Below are positions 27,398 through 40,022 of a stretch of 64,000 bases of DNA, one piece after another (the stretch's first letter is position 1; each line of letters starts with the position of its first letter). The notes beneath the pieces were generated by a model. The model ran no database searches and was not told where the DNA came from. It was given only the letters and a program-made list of their open reading frames with translations. The position numbers and the translations under genes are program-made. The DNA lies in NCBI RefSeq assembly GCF_019097595.1, contig NC_080715.1, positions 23,623,573 to 23,687,572 of the forward strand, written 5' to 3'. Source of the DNA: Hemibagrus wyckioides. Taxonomy: Eukaryota > Chordata > Actinopteri > Siluriformes > Bagridae.

Positions 27398-30300
27398 AAA
27401 TATATATTAGGCTGCAAGTACAGAATGTGCTCTTCCAACCTTCACTCTTCACATTTCTCACATACAAGGAACGCAGGAATATCATTAACCCTCTTTTTAT
27501 GTATGTTAATCATTTGACTGATATCACATATTGAATGCAGGCATGACAAACGCTGCCAATGGAAAGCTACCCATATTATCGCTATTTTTATTACTTATTC
27601 CCTTCTGTGCAGCTATGCACAAATTAAAAATGACATAAATTGAATGAATTTAATTTCAGAAATTGATTAGCAAAAGACTAATATAACACTGAGAGTGAGT
27701 CATCAACAGCAATGACTACAGAAGGCAATTGTAATATTTAGATAGTTCTTTCATGTGATAGTATGTGTTTTTTGCCAGATGAAAAAGAAACATTTTGTAT
27801 TATAATTGTTTATGGCTCTGAGCAAGCCAAATGACCCCAACCCTACATTCCCCCCTAAAAAGAAACAACAGAATAAAACAATACTACACTGGTGTAACAT
27901 TCATTTTACAGTAAAAATTTTGTTGCTGTTTAATGTGAAAACTTCAGCACAGTCACCTGGATGGGGCCTTCATCACATGCAGTGGAAGAACTTGCCTCAT
28001 TAAGACTCGCATCCTCTATACAGTATAGCATCCTAATGTTTCCTTACCTCACTGAGGTCATATATATATATAGTTTATCTGACATAAATCATTTAAGACA
28101 GATAAAACTTTATGTAGTTACTTGTCTGGATTCTCCAGTGTGTGTCCCAAAATGTGGCCCATCCCCTTCTCTGTAGCTATGCAGATGTCTTGGCTCACAT
28201 TACATTTGGAGACTGAGTCATGGATGATACCCCCGAACCCCCGAACCCCCCCCCGGACTTGCTGGAACTCCAGAGTTTTTGTAAAAACCCATCTTAATCT
28301 GTACACAAAGCCACTGTAGCTCAAAAACGGTTGTTTTTCTATCCTGATGAACTTACCACTTATAGTAATGTGGCATAAAACACAAGGTGGATATCAGACC
28401 TGCTACCAATTCTAAATTCTTCAGATTAATCAGCAGTGAGGGGATTGAGAGAAGGGAAAAAATGAGCAAGAATAGGTATGGAAAATTGGAACAGGGATGG
28501 TTTTTATTAGTGTAGAGTGCATGGTAATGATGATCCTGGGCTTACCTCTAAGTGTGGCCAGGAAAAACTTTTTAAGTGTCTTGTCACTGTGGAATCTGGG
28601 AAGGGATTAAAACAGCCACAGGCCAATCCAAATGTTAAGAGTATGATATTGCTCAATTACTTCTGCTCTTAAAATAGGTCTTATTCAGAACAGTTATGTA
28701 ATTCCGCAAACACCTCAGACTTTACAGCAGACAAACAACTGGGCAGCACTCAGACAATCAGACAGCTGTTCCTTTCTTTTCCGCATTTAGTCAAATGATC
28801 TCACAATAGAATGATTAAAACATATGGCGCTGATTTATGCATCGCTCATGTTCTTTCTAATTTCGTGTGACAGTTTAGCACTTCTATTCTTCCTAGGATT
28901 TAGTAATTAGTCAAGCTGCAAAAAATAGACAGGGTTATAGGCAGTGACTAATAAACTAGCTCTACAGTTAAATCTGTGCTTCATATTATTTGTATTTTAG
29001 CCATACAGTTGAACCAGCCCTGACTGGCAAATATGTGCCTGTTAGTAATGATGTTATGCAACACGGGCAAACATCTCAAGAAGGTTGCCCAAATACTCAG
29101 ACGTAGTGGCTACATACTTCTACTCTGCAGCAAGCCAAACGAAACATTATTATTACAGTACTGTTTTACTTTTTCCACAAGCTTCATAAAAATCTAGAGT
29201 GATTAAAACCAGGTTAGTGTGTGTGTGTGTCTGTGTCTGTCTTGCTGATTTGCCACTGTTAGCTCGTTTGTACTTGAGTTCTGCTATTTCCCTGGCAGTC
29301 CAGACTAACTGCCTTGAGCCCAGGCCACCACATGTTCTCATTGTCCAAGTATTTAACTAACCACGGTGTTTTTAGTGGTTGCCTCACTGAAGGCTCTGAG
29401 GGACACCCGGGCCTTCCTGCACCCACAAAGTAGACTTTCAGACGACAGCACTTCATTCAAATTGACAGTGCTCAAGAGACAACTTTGTCAATTACATTCT
29501 CAATTCAAGCACTTACAAACTCAGTTTATTATTCACAGTTTGGGGAATATTTAGTAATACACTACTAATTCACTGGCTCAATGAAAGGTCTCAGATGCAG
29601 TGAAAGTTTTTCACAGAAGCACCAAATTAACAGAATGAATATAACAGACACAGAGACGAATACAGCATATTTCGCTGAGTCAGCAAATGATGACATTGAA
29701 AGAGCATAACAAGAACATACTTCATTTTCCAGAAATGCCGGGTTTGACTGTTTCCATGAATTAACGGTTCTCAGCTCAATGTGCCATGTTTTATCATGAT
29801 TCGTCAAACTCCCTCAGAAAAAAATGCCATTAAGGTTGGTCAGCATGTTGCTAATGCATATTAAAATGTCTAGTGATTGGTTAAACAGCTTGTTTGGACA
29901 TTGCAGACTTCTGGATTGCGGTACATGTGTGACCTTAACTTTTTCCAATATTAATAACAAATAATAAGCCATATCTTTCAGTACAATGCAGTTCAATATA
30001 TAATACTTTAGCAGCATTGTGCCCAGCTCAAGAGTCTCACTATAGCCCTTGTTTGACTCTGTAAGCTGTGATGTGCTGGCTGGACTGGAGTCCCCCCCAC
30101 TGTTCCAGTTTAAATGAATAAAGTTCTGTGGGGTCACTGAAACTCTTCAGGATTGACAAATTGCAAAGTTGGTCCATTGCCATGCTTTTGACTTTAACTG
30201 TGCTTAAACTTAGTAGCAGTGGCACCTTGCCAGTTGTGGACTAAAGTACCTAAATTTTTGTCTTTAAAGTAAACCTGAAACCAAAAACTGACTTTCTTAT

Positions 30301-33300
30301 GCAGACTGTGCATGATTCATCAGTACTAATCACGTCAAAGACAAAATTCCTCTTTATCTGTAAACTTCCATTTAACCGTTAAATGGGGTCTGACTTTGCA
30401 CTGTATCACTGTGACAGTTGCAAGAGGGATTTAAGGAAACAAAAAAAACAGTAAAGGTGCACTGAGATACTCATGGTGGTGAGCACAAACTCTGCCCTTT
30501 ATATTTATCTTGTTACCTTTATTCCCAGCTGCATGAACAGGCTCAAATACATATGGCCTTACTCCCAGGACTCAATCTGCATCTGCTTGCAGTATGAAGA
30601 TTTTGGCTGCCTCCCACTCCTTTAATGAGTAAATCATTCTCTACGATTTACTGCAAAAAATATGGCATTTCACTTAGAAGTATGTTACACTCCAAAAGAA
30701 TAATACCTGTTATTTTCACAAATTTCTCAGTAAACTAAATTTTGAAATTATTGTAAATATTTACAGTTCAGGGCAGTTCTTTAACATCTACTTTAGAATG
30801 TCACACTTGTAAAGTCACAATGCTCCTCATATTCCATGCCCAGGCCCATGTTTTGGTGAATAGCCATCAGTAATCAGAGCTTAAACTCACTGTAGGGTGG
30901 AGTTACAGGAACTAGAAAAGGTTGATTGGAGCCTCAATTCTATATTATATCATGTGTTTTATTAATGATCTGGACTGAAAACATGAAAAAATGAAAACAA
31001 TTATCCAAATGCTTTTGCCTGAATATGTTGCATAATGAATTATTTCTTTATCTATGAAAATACATCAAGTTGGAAACTTTCACTCTGTCATCTTATACAA
31101 TAATTTATAAACTGGTCCAAAGATTCGATAGGATTGTGCATTTGTGAAGCACAACGTGAAGTGTGTTCTGGGATGGACTTAAAGCTGCTAATAAATAAAT
31201 ATGAGCTCACACATGTGTTTATGTCATGTGTCAGAGGATGTGGGGACAGATAATGGGTAGATTCTTGAATCCTCTTTCACACAGCTATCATTTTGTATGT
31301 ATAAACAGCTTCCCTTACAGTAACATTTTCAATATCCCATAGCAGGTTAAGTAAAACCTGTTTGTATTTGGGTGGATTGATATATGGAATACATATGGAC
31401 ACATAAATGGAATTTATTTTAGAACTAATAATGAAACTAGCATTGGTTTTAAACACCACAGGCATTGGTTTAAAAGATTTTTTATAATTAAAAGTGACAT
31501 TAAACAATGTATGTAATTCTTGTATGACAGAAGAAAGTTCTTTGTGTACTGTATATACACTCCTCCACCCTTCAGCTCACTCACACTGCACTGCTGTTAA
31601 ATGTTTGCTTACAGCCTTACAGGTACACAGAGGAAGCTGTTGGTATTACTCACTTCCAGAAGGAAATGTGATTTGCAGTGAGTTCATATATACTTTACAG
31701 CATTATAATCAATATCTAGCCCAGCTGGAGGAGACACAAATAATTTTGTATGCGGGTGTACATATAATTTAAACCATAAGTCCTTAAAGATTCAAATTGG
31801 CACATATACAGCAGGGACGATCTTGATCTTTCCAGGCATTTTACCAAACAATCTTTTACAGTCTGGAGAATTGTATGAAGCTAGCAGGGATTTTCAAAAA
31901 AACATACCTCTTTCTCCTCCATTAGTGTCTACTGAACCTGCAGACCAAGGGGAGTAGGTCCTCTTCAAAAAATAGCACACAGTCCACGCTGTGCTTGGTG
32001 TTTAACCTGACTGCAGGAGGAAGTGTTCAGGGAAACCTTCATGGAATCTAAACAAGATGTCATTTAAGGATAAGACATATTCGAGAAAGAAAAAGGAACA
32101 TTTAAATGAAAAATTATTTAAACGCACAGTGAGAAACTGCAAAAACTGATACTCTAATGGTGAGCAAAAAAACGAAAAAAGAAAATCAGCTTGGATTGAA
32201 CAATGACAAGTTATGATGTCATAAGACCTTATAGCCAATCATGTTTTAGTATGCAAATGCAGACAATGCAACAGCATGAAACGGTGTGGGTGCATTTGAG
32301 GAAGTAGCATCTATAAACTATATACTAAAAAATTCAAAATGTTTAAAATGTAGTTGTGCTTTTTTCTTTTTTATCTAATGCCTAATTTGTCAGTTTTTTT
32401 GTTAAACTGCCAAATCTTAAAAATGACATTCCATAAATGATTTTGGGAATATTTATTTTAATTCATAGTGGGATTTATTTTATATTCATCTTACTTCACT
32501 GTCCAAGTATGCGGACTGAATGCCACTGATGAAGTGATTTTTCATAAAATGCAGCCAAAATGTTGAAATGATTTTAACAATAATAAAACAAACAGTTAAT
32601 GCAAACTGGCAGAGAAGTGAGTGAGATGTGAAAGGATATGTCATATGATAGGGGAAATGACTTATCTATCTTTGTGAGTCCTGCAGGATATGTGCTTAAG
32701 AAAGAAAGAGTATTTATGCAGGGACTCTGGCAGAAAAAGACCAACTCTAAAGCCAACATAAGTGAAAAACAACAGTGTATATTGGAATAGAGAATTTCAC
32801 CAAGCTAACTTTCAAATTCCTTTATGTAATGACTACCACACAGCTAAATGTTCATATAATTCAATGGCATTTAAGAAAAAAACAGAGATCAAAACAATTA
32901 ACAAGGTGTTATCATACTAATTAAAATATCACTAATTTAATAGTAGTGATATAGCGTTAACTTAAGATGGCAAAAGCAATAAGAAAATCATTTGGTTAAA
33001 CACATAAATAAGACAAATAACAGTAATTAATGACATGCATACATAAAGTTTTTTTCTTTTTTTTTCTCTTTTAGCCTGATCATTGCCAAGAAGCCTTTAT
33101 GATGCATTTTCCACTTCGTTTTATCCATATTCTGAATGTATTCAAGGCAGAGAAAGCTGTGAGGAGAAAACGCCTTGCCAAAATATGATTCATTGAAACC
33201 TAGTCTACATGGCATTGAGCTGCTATCTCTGCTGCTTAACAGTGCAGAGCCTGCCATGGAAGAGAGACTGAATGTGATGTGTTGCTGTTTCTCCTCAGGC

Positions 33301-34041
33301 TGTGAACTGTGGCAGATGCCGTGCACCTTCGCCCACTCCCCTCCCACGCTGGAGCAGCAGTACACTCAGGGCAGATTCCATGCGCAAGCTGCACACTGAC
33401 AGATAAAGAAAATCACACTGACACACAGAGGGAGAGGAAAGACTAGCTTCTCCTAGCAACTTATCCGTGAACATTCGCACATACACCTAGTCTGCTGGGC
33501 GGGTGTGCCGACTGGTCACTATTTTATAGACATAATCATATTAATGATTTGTGGAGGGTTTTCATGGACATGCTTTCATAGTTAGTCTATATATTTGGCA
33601 AAGATGTTTGCTAAGCTGAGAGACTTATATACAGTAGAATGATGTCATGCAGGATTATGCAAACATGACTTAAATTCAGCACCAAGCCTTATGTGTACTC
33701 CAGCATACATTGTGTGACTATAAATCTGCACCCTGGATCTGCTAGAAAGTGTACCACTGTTCCACATACCACTGTTCCGCTTGAATTGTATATTTCAGTG
33801 CTGGGCAAGAGACTTATTACCTTACACAGAATGGACAAAAGGGTGTGTGCTTGCATCACCAATGCCCAGAGTAGAACAAATACTAATAAAATTCTACAAC
33901 AATATCTCTGACACCCTGTCTACCTCAAGACAATCCAGGAGCTTTGCGTACTTTGAGTTGCTTAACAAGTATTCTAGAACAATGCTGGATTAGCAACCAT
34001 GTACTGAACATGGGTGTGTCTTCACACTCCAACCCTAATGT

Positions 34042-34042
34042 T

Positions 34043-34095
<53 letters not shown>

Positions 34096-34112
34096 CTCTC
34101 TTTCTCTCTCTG
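34042..34112 (+). repeat. (CT)n microsatellite
   Basis: About 70 bases of TC repeats with a few substitutions. Confidence 0.95.
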
Positions 34113-36499
34113 TGTTAAATGAGCTTGAGTGGTTGCATGGGGCTCAGAGTAGGCTAGCAGCCAGAGCAACCTGAGTCTCTGAACCTCACAGGCGGACAGC
34201 TAAGCTCTTCTCCATGGGTGTATCCAACACTTGACTGCAGCAGAACATTAGACTGAGAGACACTCTGCATTATTAACCAGAGAGATGGGGATAGAGAGAG
34301 AGAGAAGGAGATAAAGTGAGCAGGCCAGCTTCGCTTCTGGCTGAAATGCGACACTGCACCCAGCAGACATGCAGAGCGGAGCCAAACACACCCGCAGACT
34401 TTTCCTTCTCCTTTGTTTTCTAATTCAGTCCATGACAAAAAAACTGAGAGGGCAACAATCATGGCCATTCCATCCTGCCAAAACCACAGGGGGATCAATG
34501 TGAAACATCTGGGGCTTGGAGTGGACAGGGCAGCTTTTGTTTGCACAGAGTGAAGTTAGTGTAATGTAGCTCCGGCAGGGTTCCCAGCTACGGTGTGGGT
34601 TACCAAGGACTGAAGGGAAAGGTGTTTGCTTTGCTCAGGGGCAAAGGCTGGCCTGGAGCTGCTGGAGTAGAGGATGGCCTTGGTAATGAGTTACTGAGCA
34701 AAACATCTCTAATGCTGGTTCATTGCCTTCACAGAGGCTGTCATTCTGGTTTTCAGGTTTATGAATAATCAGAGGAAAAACGGCAATGTAAATATCATGG
34801 GGGATCACTGATCAGACAAATTCCACCACACAGCTTCAGGTTAATAAAATGTAGCTATTGCAGTCACTGAACATTTATACAAGCTGCATAAATCATTTTT
34901 ATGTCTTTGAAAGAATCCATGTAAAATTCTTTAAGATGTTTTCGATGATTACACTTCAGTTAACGCACATCTTCTTGAAGAAGGATCCATTTAATAAAGG
35001 GAACATGGTATACTAGTTTACTCGTTGTCTCATGCAACCCCCCCTGCTGGCCTGGAGGTTACTCCATTATGTTCTACTACTCTGTTCTGACTCTTGGTTC
35101 ACTGTGGTCCTGAGATATATCAGTGCCACTCAGTCAGTGGAACTCTGCGTAGGTGCAGCTGAGAGTATTAACCACAGAGGACATCAAGTGCTTGACGTCA
35201 AGGACATGGGTCTTTTAGCTTACATTAAGCGACCGTAATGCATATACCATTACCATATCAGCAATAGCTACATTAGCATGTAAATGGATATGCTAAGTTC
35301 CTAAAATGCTTTGCTGAACTTACTGACCAGCATTTTTATTGAAGAGGACTTTAATTGGAAAGTTTGGATTTATAACTCTTTCTGGATTTATTAGTTAGTT
35401 CCAACTTTGAAGCAAGTATAGTTTGCATGTCTTGTACCAGCTGTTCTCAGTAGTTATTTCTAGTAGAAATGAGTCATCACAACAGAATCAGCTGTGTTGA
35501 ATACGATTGAGGTTAGACATTTACCATATCTGAGAGAAGGGTGTCAGCCAGCCTCAACTCAAATCTCAACTTTTCCTGAGCACACCAGAAAAACTCTTTC
35601 AACTTTGGGTTGTTTGTTAAGTTTGTCTACAGCCATACATTTGCAGTGAACTGCTGAGTACATTAGGCTCTAGGAGTGGGCTGCATATGGAGGACTGATG
35701 CACTGGGGTAATGAGCCCTTTGACTGGCTGTGCACCACTGTTGTGAGGAGACTAATTGGGAAAGACTTGCTAATTTAAGCACTCTGCTGGATAAATGTAG
35801 TGCAACTGACTATGAAGGGTAAATCAATGTGTTTCCTCACCACAACTTTTGCTCTAGACTGCAAGAGTTTATACCTGAATATTAGCTTTAAAACAAGTGT
35901 AGTCCTCAGACAGGTTTCACATAGTCGCTTGCTGTTGACAGAGCCAAACTGTAACCAGAAATGTGAGGTAGAGTTTAATTTCCTTCACAGCAAATCCAAA
36001 TGAAATGAGAACTATGATATCTTTATCTTCCATTGTGCTTTTCTGAAGAATGTGCAAGTAGTGATAAGAAAGATATATGATAAAACACAAATATGGCCAG
36101 AGTAATTGTTTTTACTTAATTTTGCAGAAGTGACACTAAAGAAGAATTACCCCAGAGGAGCGAGCTGAAGAACCCACATTACTTTCTTGTTTTTAATTAT
36201 TCCATTAGAAATATGGTGAGTATCAAATCATTACTGAAGAAAACGAAACACAGAAGATAATGGAATGAAGGTTGAAATTTGTCTTGAGTGCAATTCTTTA
36301 TCAGACATTAGAGTCTATTACTGGGTGGTATTCCTGCCCCACTGGGATAAGAGTGTGTTTTTTGGGACAGCTGGATGGCACTGCAGAGAGAGGAAATGGA
36401 ACTCATCCTCCCCCTGCTGTGAACTGATGGGTGGCAGAGCACAGAAGCACAGAACCGAAGGAGGGGTCTTAATAAGACTTATCCCTCCCTAGAGAAGAG

Positions 36500-36503
<4 letters not shown>

Positions 36504-36530
<27 letters not shown>

Positions 36531-36531
36531 A
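36504..36531 (+). repeat. (CT)n microsatellite
   Basis: Short pure CT tract. Confidence 0.9.
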
Positions 36532-37004
36532 CCTCTGTTCTCTATGAACTTCCTCTGCTCAGGAAAACATCAATTCCAAATATCTGTGAGGAATCAAAGG
36601 CTGTAACTGTTCAAGGCAACAGCCCATGACCATATACTCTTTGTAGGTCAGGATGACATTCACACCATAAACTCAAAGATTGAATTTGAGAGGATATCAC
36701 ATGTGATTTCTTCTATGTGCTTTAGAATGTCCCTATAACAGTAAGTCAACATATAGTCACCTACCACGCAATCTAGAAGCATGTTTTAAACAGTTCTACA
36801 TGTTCAAGTGTGTTTGATACAATAGGTATGATTTGGCCAGTGGTCAGCCTAACCACCACATTTCAGAAACCGCATAAAAGACTCAAAATTAGCCAGAAAA
36901 GTATAAATAGTTTTTTTCATCTTAGTGGGAAACACTTAATGCACACAAAGTTCTAATGTGCAGACACGATGGACTCCATAATCCCCCTTTTCCTCTCCCA
37001 AGCT

Positions 37005-38135
37005 TTAGAAACAATATACTAATACTGGGTAGGGATTTGCTTTGCTCTGAAAAGTCTCAATTCCTTATGACATGGACTCCACAAGATGCTGGAAACAGTC
37101 TTGGTGTCCGTGTTGACATGATTACATCACACAATTCCTGCAGATTTTTCACGTGTACCTTCATGCTGTGAATCTCCTGTTCTACTACATCCCAAAGATA
37201 TTCTATTACATTCAGGGAAGGCAACTGCAAAGAACACTGAACTCATTGTCATGTACATGAAACCAAACTGAAATAAGTTTTGCTTTATGACACGTTGCAT
37301 TATCATGCTGGAAGTAGCCATTAGAAGTTGATAAATTGTGGCTTTGAAGGGATGCACATGATCAGCAACAATACTCAAATAGTCTGTGGCATTCAAGTGA
37401 TGATTGATTGGTATTAATGGGCTCAATGTGTGCCAAGAAAACATTTCCCACACCATTACACCACCTCCACCAGCCTGGACTGTTGACACAAGGCAGATTG
37501 GATCCATGGATTCATGCTGTTGGAGCCAAATTCTGATCCTACCATCTGTGTGCGTCAGTAGAACCAGAGATTCATCAGACCAGGTTACGTTTTTCCAGTC
37601 TTCAGCTGTCCAGTTTTGTTGTGTACTGCAGACTCAGCTTTCTGTTCTCTACTAGAATCCAAAGTGGTCTTCTGCTATAGTAGCTGATCTGCATCAAGAT
37701 TCAATATGTGCTTTCTGAGATGCTTTTCTGCTCACCATACTTGTACAGAGTAGTTATCTGAGTTTCTGTAGCCTTTCTGTTGGCTCAAACCAGTCTGGCC
37801 ATTATCTTTTGAATTCTCATCAACAGGGCATTTCTGTCTGCAGAATTGTGGTGTTCTGGATGTTTATCTTTATTGCACTGTTCTAAGTAATCTCTAGATA
37901 CTGTCGTGTGTGAAAATCCCAGGAGATCAGCAGTTCATGTCATGGCAATCAACAATCATGTCATGCCCAAGATCACTGAGATCACACTGAGATCACATTT
38001 TTCCCCATTCTGATGGGTGATGTGAACATTATTTGAAGCTGCTGCTCTGTATCTGCATGATCTTATGGATTGTATTGCTGCCACACTATTGGCTTATTAA
38101 ATAATTCCATGAATGCTGAAAATATCTGTGAGCAT
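37005..38135 (-). mobile_element. nearly full-length decayed Tc1-like transposon
   Basis: Same family as the fold-back elements at 6.9 and 14.6 kb, but here as a linear copy of about 1.1 kb on the minus strand. Reading down from 38135 there are the 5' end (decayed), the helix-turn-helix region (ACCAGTCTGGCC complement near 37790) and the catalytic region with HESMDP-like text near 37510. The 3' end is near 37015 (ATACTAATACTGGG). Multiple frameshifts and stops make it inactive. Confidence 0.85.
37127..37507 (-). pseudogene. Tc1-like transposase, catalytic-domain remnant
   Basis: A 126-codon open piece of the minus-strand element. It starts MDPICLVSTVQAGGGGVMVW and continues with FSWHTLSPLIPINHHLNATD and YLSIVADHVHPF, the region around the second catalytic aspartate in Tc1 transposases. 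Downstream it drifts out of frame before the NPIEH-type glutamate motif. It is a relic with no complete DDE triad. Confidence 0.85.
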
Positions 38136-38388
38136 GGGCATGAATTATTCCTGTCCCAATGGACCTCTATTAGCTCTTGTTGCAATTCTATTAGCTCTTT
38201 TTGACCAATAGCAATAACAATAATAATTCTATAGTGCTTGACCTATTTAGCATGCTTCCTCACAACTGTGCATCAAGAAAGGTCCGCAATTCAATGAAAC
38301 ATCATCTTATTCAAGATTTTTTAATCATTGGTAACACAAAAGAGCTAATATATGTTTTAATATGAAGATTAGTATTGGTGAACAGCTG

Positions 38389-38414
38389 ATATATATATAT
38401 ATATATATATATAT
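38389..38414 (+). repeat. (AT)n microsatellite
   Basis: Pure TA tract of 26 bases. Confidence 0.95.
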
Positions 38415-39204
38415 GCCTCTGCCTCACCTGTGCTACTCGCCAGTGGCAAGAGTAATCTGGGTAAAAAAAGTTGTGGAAAAGGTGTCTTTGCCATCTGTCT
38501 CTCAGGCCATGCTGTGCCTGGAGCAGTCCCCTGGGAGATGTGCTGTAGGTGCTTTATTCAATTAGAGGTGCATTATTGGTCCAACTGCCTCCACGTGCTG
38601 AGCTGATGATGTTGATTGCCCAGCTCTGCAATCCCCCATGTCTCAAAACACAGCACAGTTGCTTCTGTCACATTGTGTGTGTGTGTGAAAGAGACAAAAA
38701 GACGAAATTAAGAAGGAGGGACAATAAGGATATGAGCAAGAGATGAAGTGAAGGGGGGTGTAAAAATGGGGTTCTGTTAAATAAACCACTTTAGCACCTT
38801 CCTCTTGTTCACCTACCCCCCCTCTTTATAATGCTGGAGGCAGCAGCAGCAGCAACCTGCTACCTCTTTATCAATACAATGTCTGGAAGCCTGCATCATT
38901 ACTCTAACTGCAAATCTTTTTTAATATGGGCTTGGCCTCTCCTTTTCCTTTTTTTTGACTTTGTCTAGAACTAGGATTTAGAATGAATCCTAGTTGTTTA
39001 TCATAGCATGATACACTCATATAGGTTCAGGTCTCAGATACATTACCATTGATTGGAGAATCACCAAATTATTGAAAGTATGTGACTGAATGTAGCTTGG
39101 CATTATTATGGCTAGTGGCACAGAGAGAACCATTGCTTCCTAACATCTTCAGTGTTCCTGATTCGACCATGAGCTTGGGTTACTGCCAATCAGCCAATCA
39201 AAGG

Positions 39205-39450
39205 TTTTATGTACATGTTCTCCCAATGTCCATGTGGTTTTCTCCATGTACTTTGCTTTACTCCCAACACCCAAACCATGCTGGATTGGCTGCATTACAT
39301 TGCGCATAGCTGTGAACAAGTGTGTATGGTGATGGACTGGCAGCCCATCCAAGGTTGTATTCCCCACTCACGTCCAGTGTTCCAGTAACTAACTCATCTA
39401 CCTCAACCTATAGGAGGATAAAGCGGCTAACAAGGATGATTGAATGGATG
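39205..39450 (+). mobile_element. SINE / L2-tail-like repeat fragment
   Basis: Contains GTACATGTTCTCCCAATGTC, then GGTGATGGACTGGCAGCCCA, and an AGGATAAAGCGGCTAACAAG end followed by GAATGGATG. These are hallmarks of a dispersed fish repeat. A minus-strand relative is at 47955-48205. Confidence 0.7.
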
Positions 39451-39724
39451 TCCAGCCTCCTGGAAGTAGGTATCTAAAAAGTCAAATCTAGATAGACTGA
39501 GGTTTCTGAACAAAGATGTACAATGTATCACCTCTATCCCAATCTATGCTTCAAGACACATTCTATGGCCTTTCTAGCTCACGGTCTCCAGCAAATCCCC
39601 TTCTCATAACAATGTGTACCAAATAAACTTTGTTTAAACACTAGTTTATGTGACAACTTCATCACCTTGAAGCATTTCTGTAATGACTTTATAGCGTTTT
39701 TCACATATTTAAGTGGCAGATATT

Positions 39725-40022
39725 TTAAGTGCAGGGCAGCACGGTGGCTTAGTGTTTAGCACTGTTGCCCTACAGCAAGAAGGTCCTGGGTTTGAATCGA
39801 ACATGCAGGGGCCTTTCTGTGTGGAGTTTGCATGTTCTCCCCAAGCTTGCGTGGGTTTATGCCGTGGTTGTTCGTCTATATATGGCCCTGCGATGGACTG
39901 GCGACCTGTCCAGGGTGTACCCCTGCCTTTCACCCAATGTACACTGGGATAGGCTCCAGCAGATCCCCATGACCCTAATTAGGAGTAAAGCGGGTATAGA
40001 CAATGGATGGATGGATGGATGA
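39725..40022 (+). mobile_element. SINE-like repeat with tRNA-like head and GGAT tail
   Basis: Begins GGGCAGCACGGTGGCTTAGT, which has an A-box-like stretch. A B-box-like GGGTTTGAATC follows near 39788-39798. It then passes through GGAGTTTGCATGTTCTCCCC and GCGATGGACTGGCGACCTGT and ends in (GGAT)n at 40003-40022. The internal part after TGCGTGGGTTT is deleted relative to the usual form. It is well preserved, so probably younger than its neighbours. Confidence 0.82.

Larger units (their letters stand above)
22994..36950. other. gene-poor intergenic region with microsatellites
   Basis: Nearly 14 kb in which I find no supported exon, RNA gene or clear transposon. Short open frames are scattered and lack conserved content. 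Simple repeats are listed separately. A C-rich tract with CCCCCGAA units lies at 28231-28255. GC-richer patches at about 26260-26500, 33280-33370 and 34340-34560 could be conserved non-coding elements, but this cannot be judged without comparison. Confidence 0.5.

Noticed and set aside
39725..39800. tRNA-like sequence with A- and B-box
   Set aside because: No cloverleaf can be drawn. It is the head of a dispersed SINE-like repeat, which explains the boxes.
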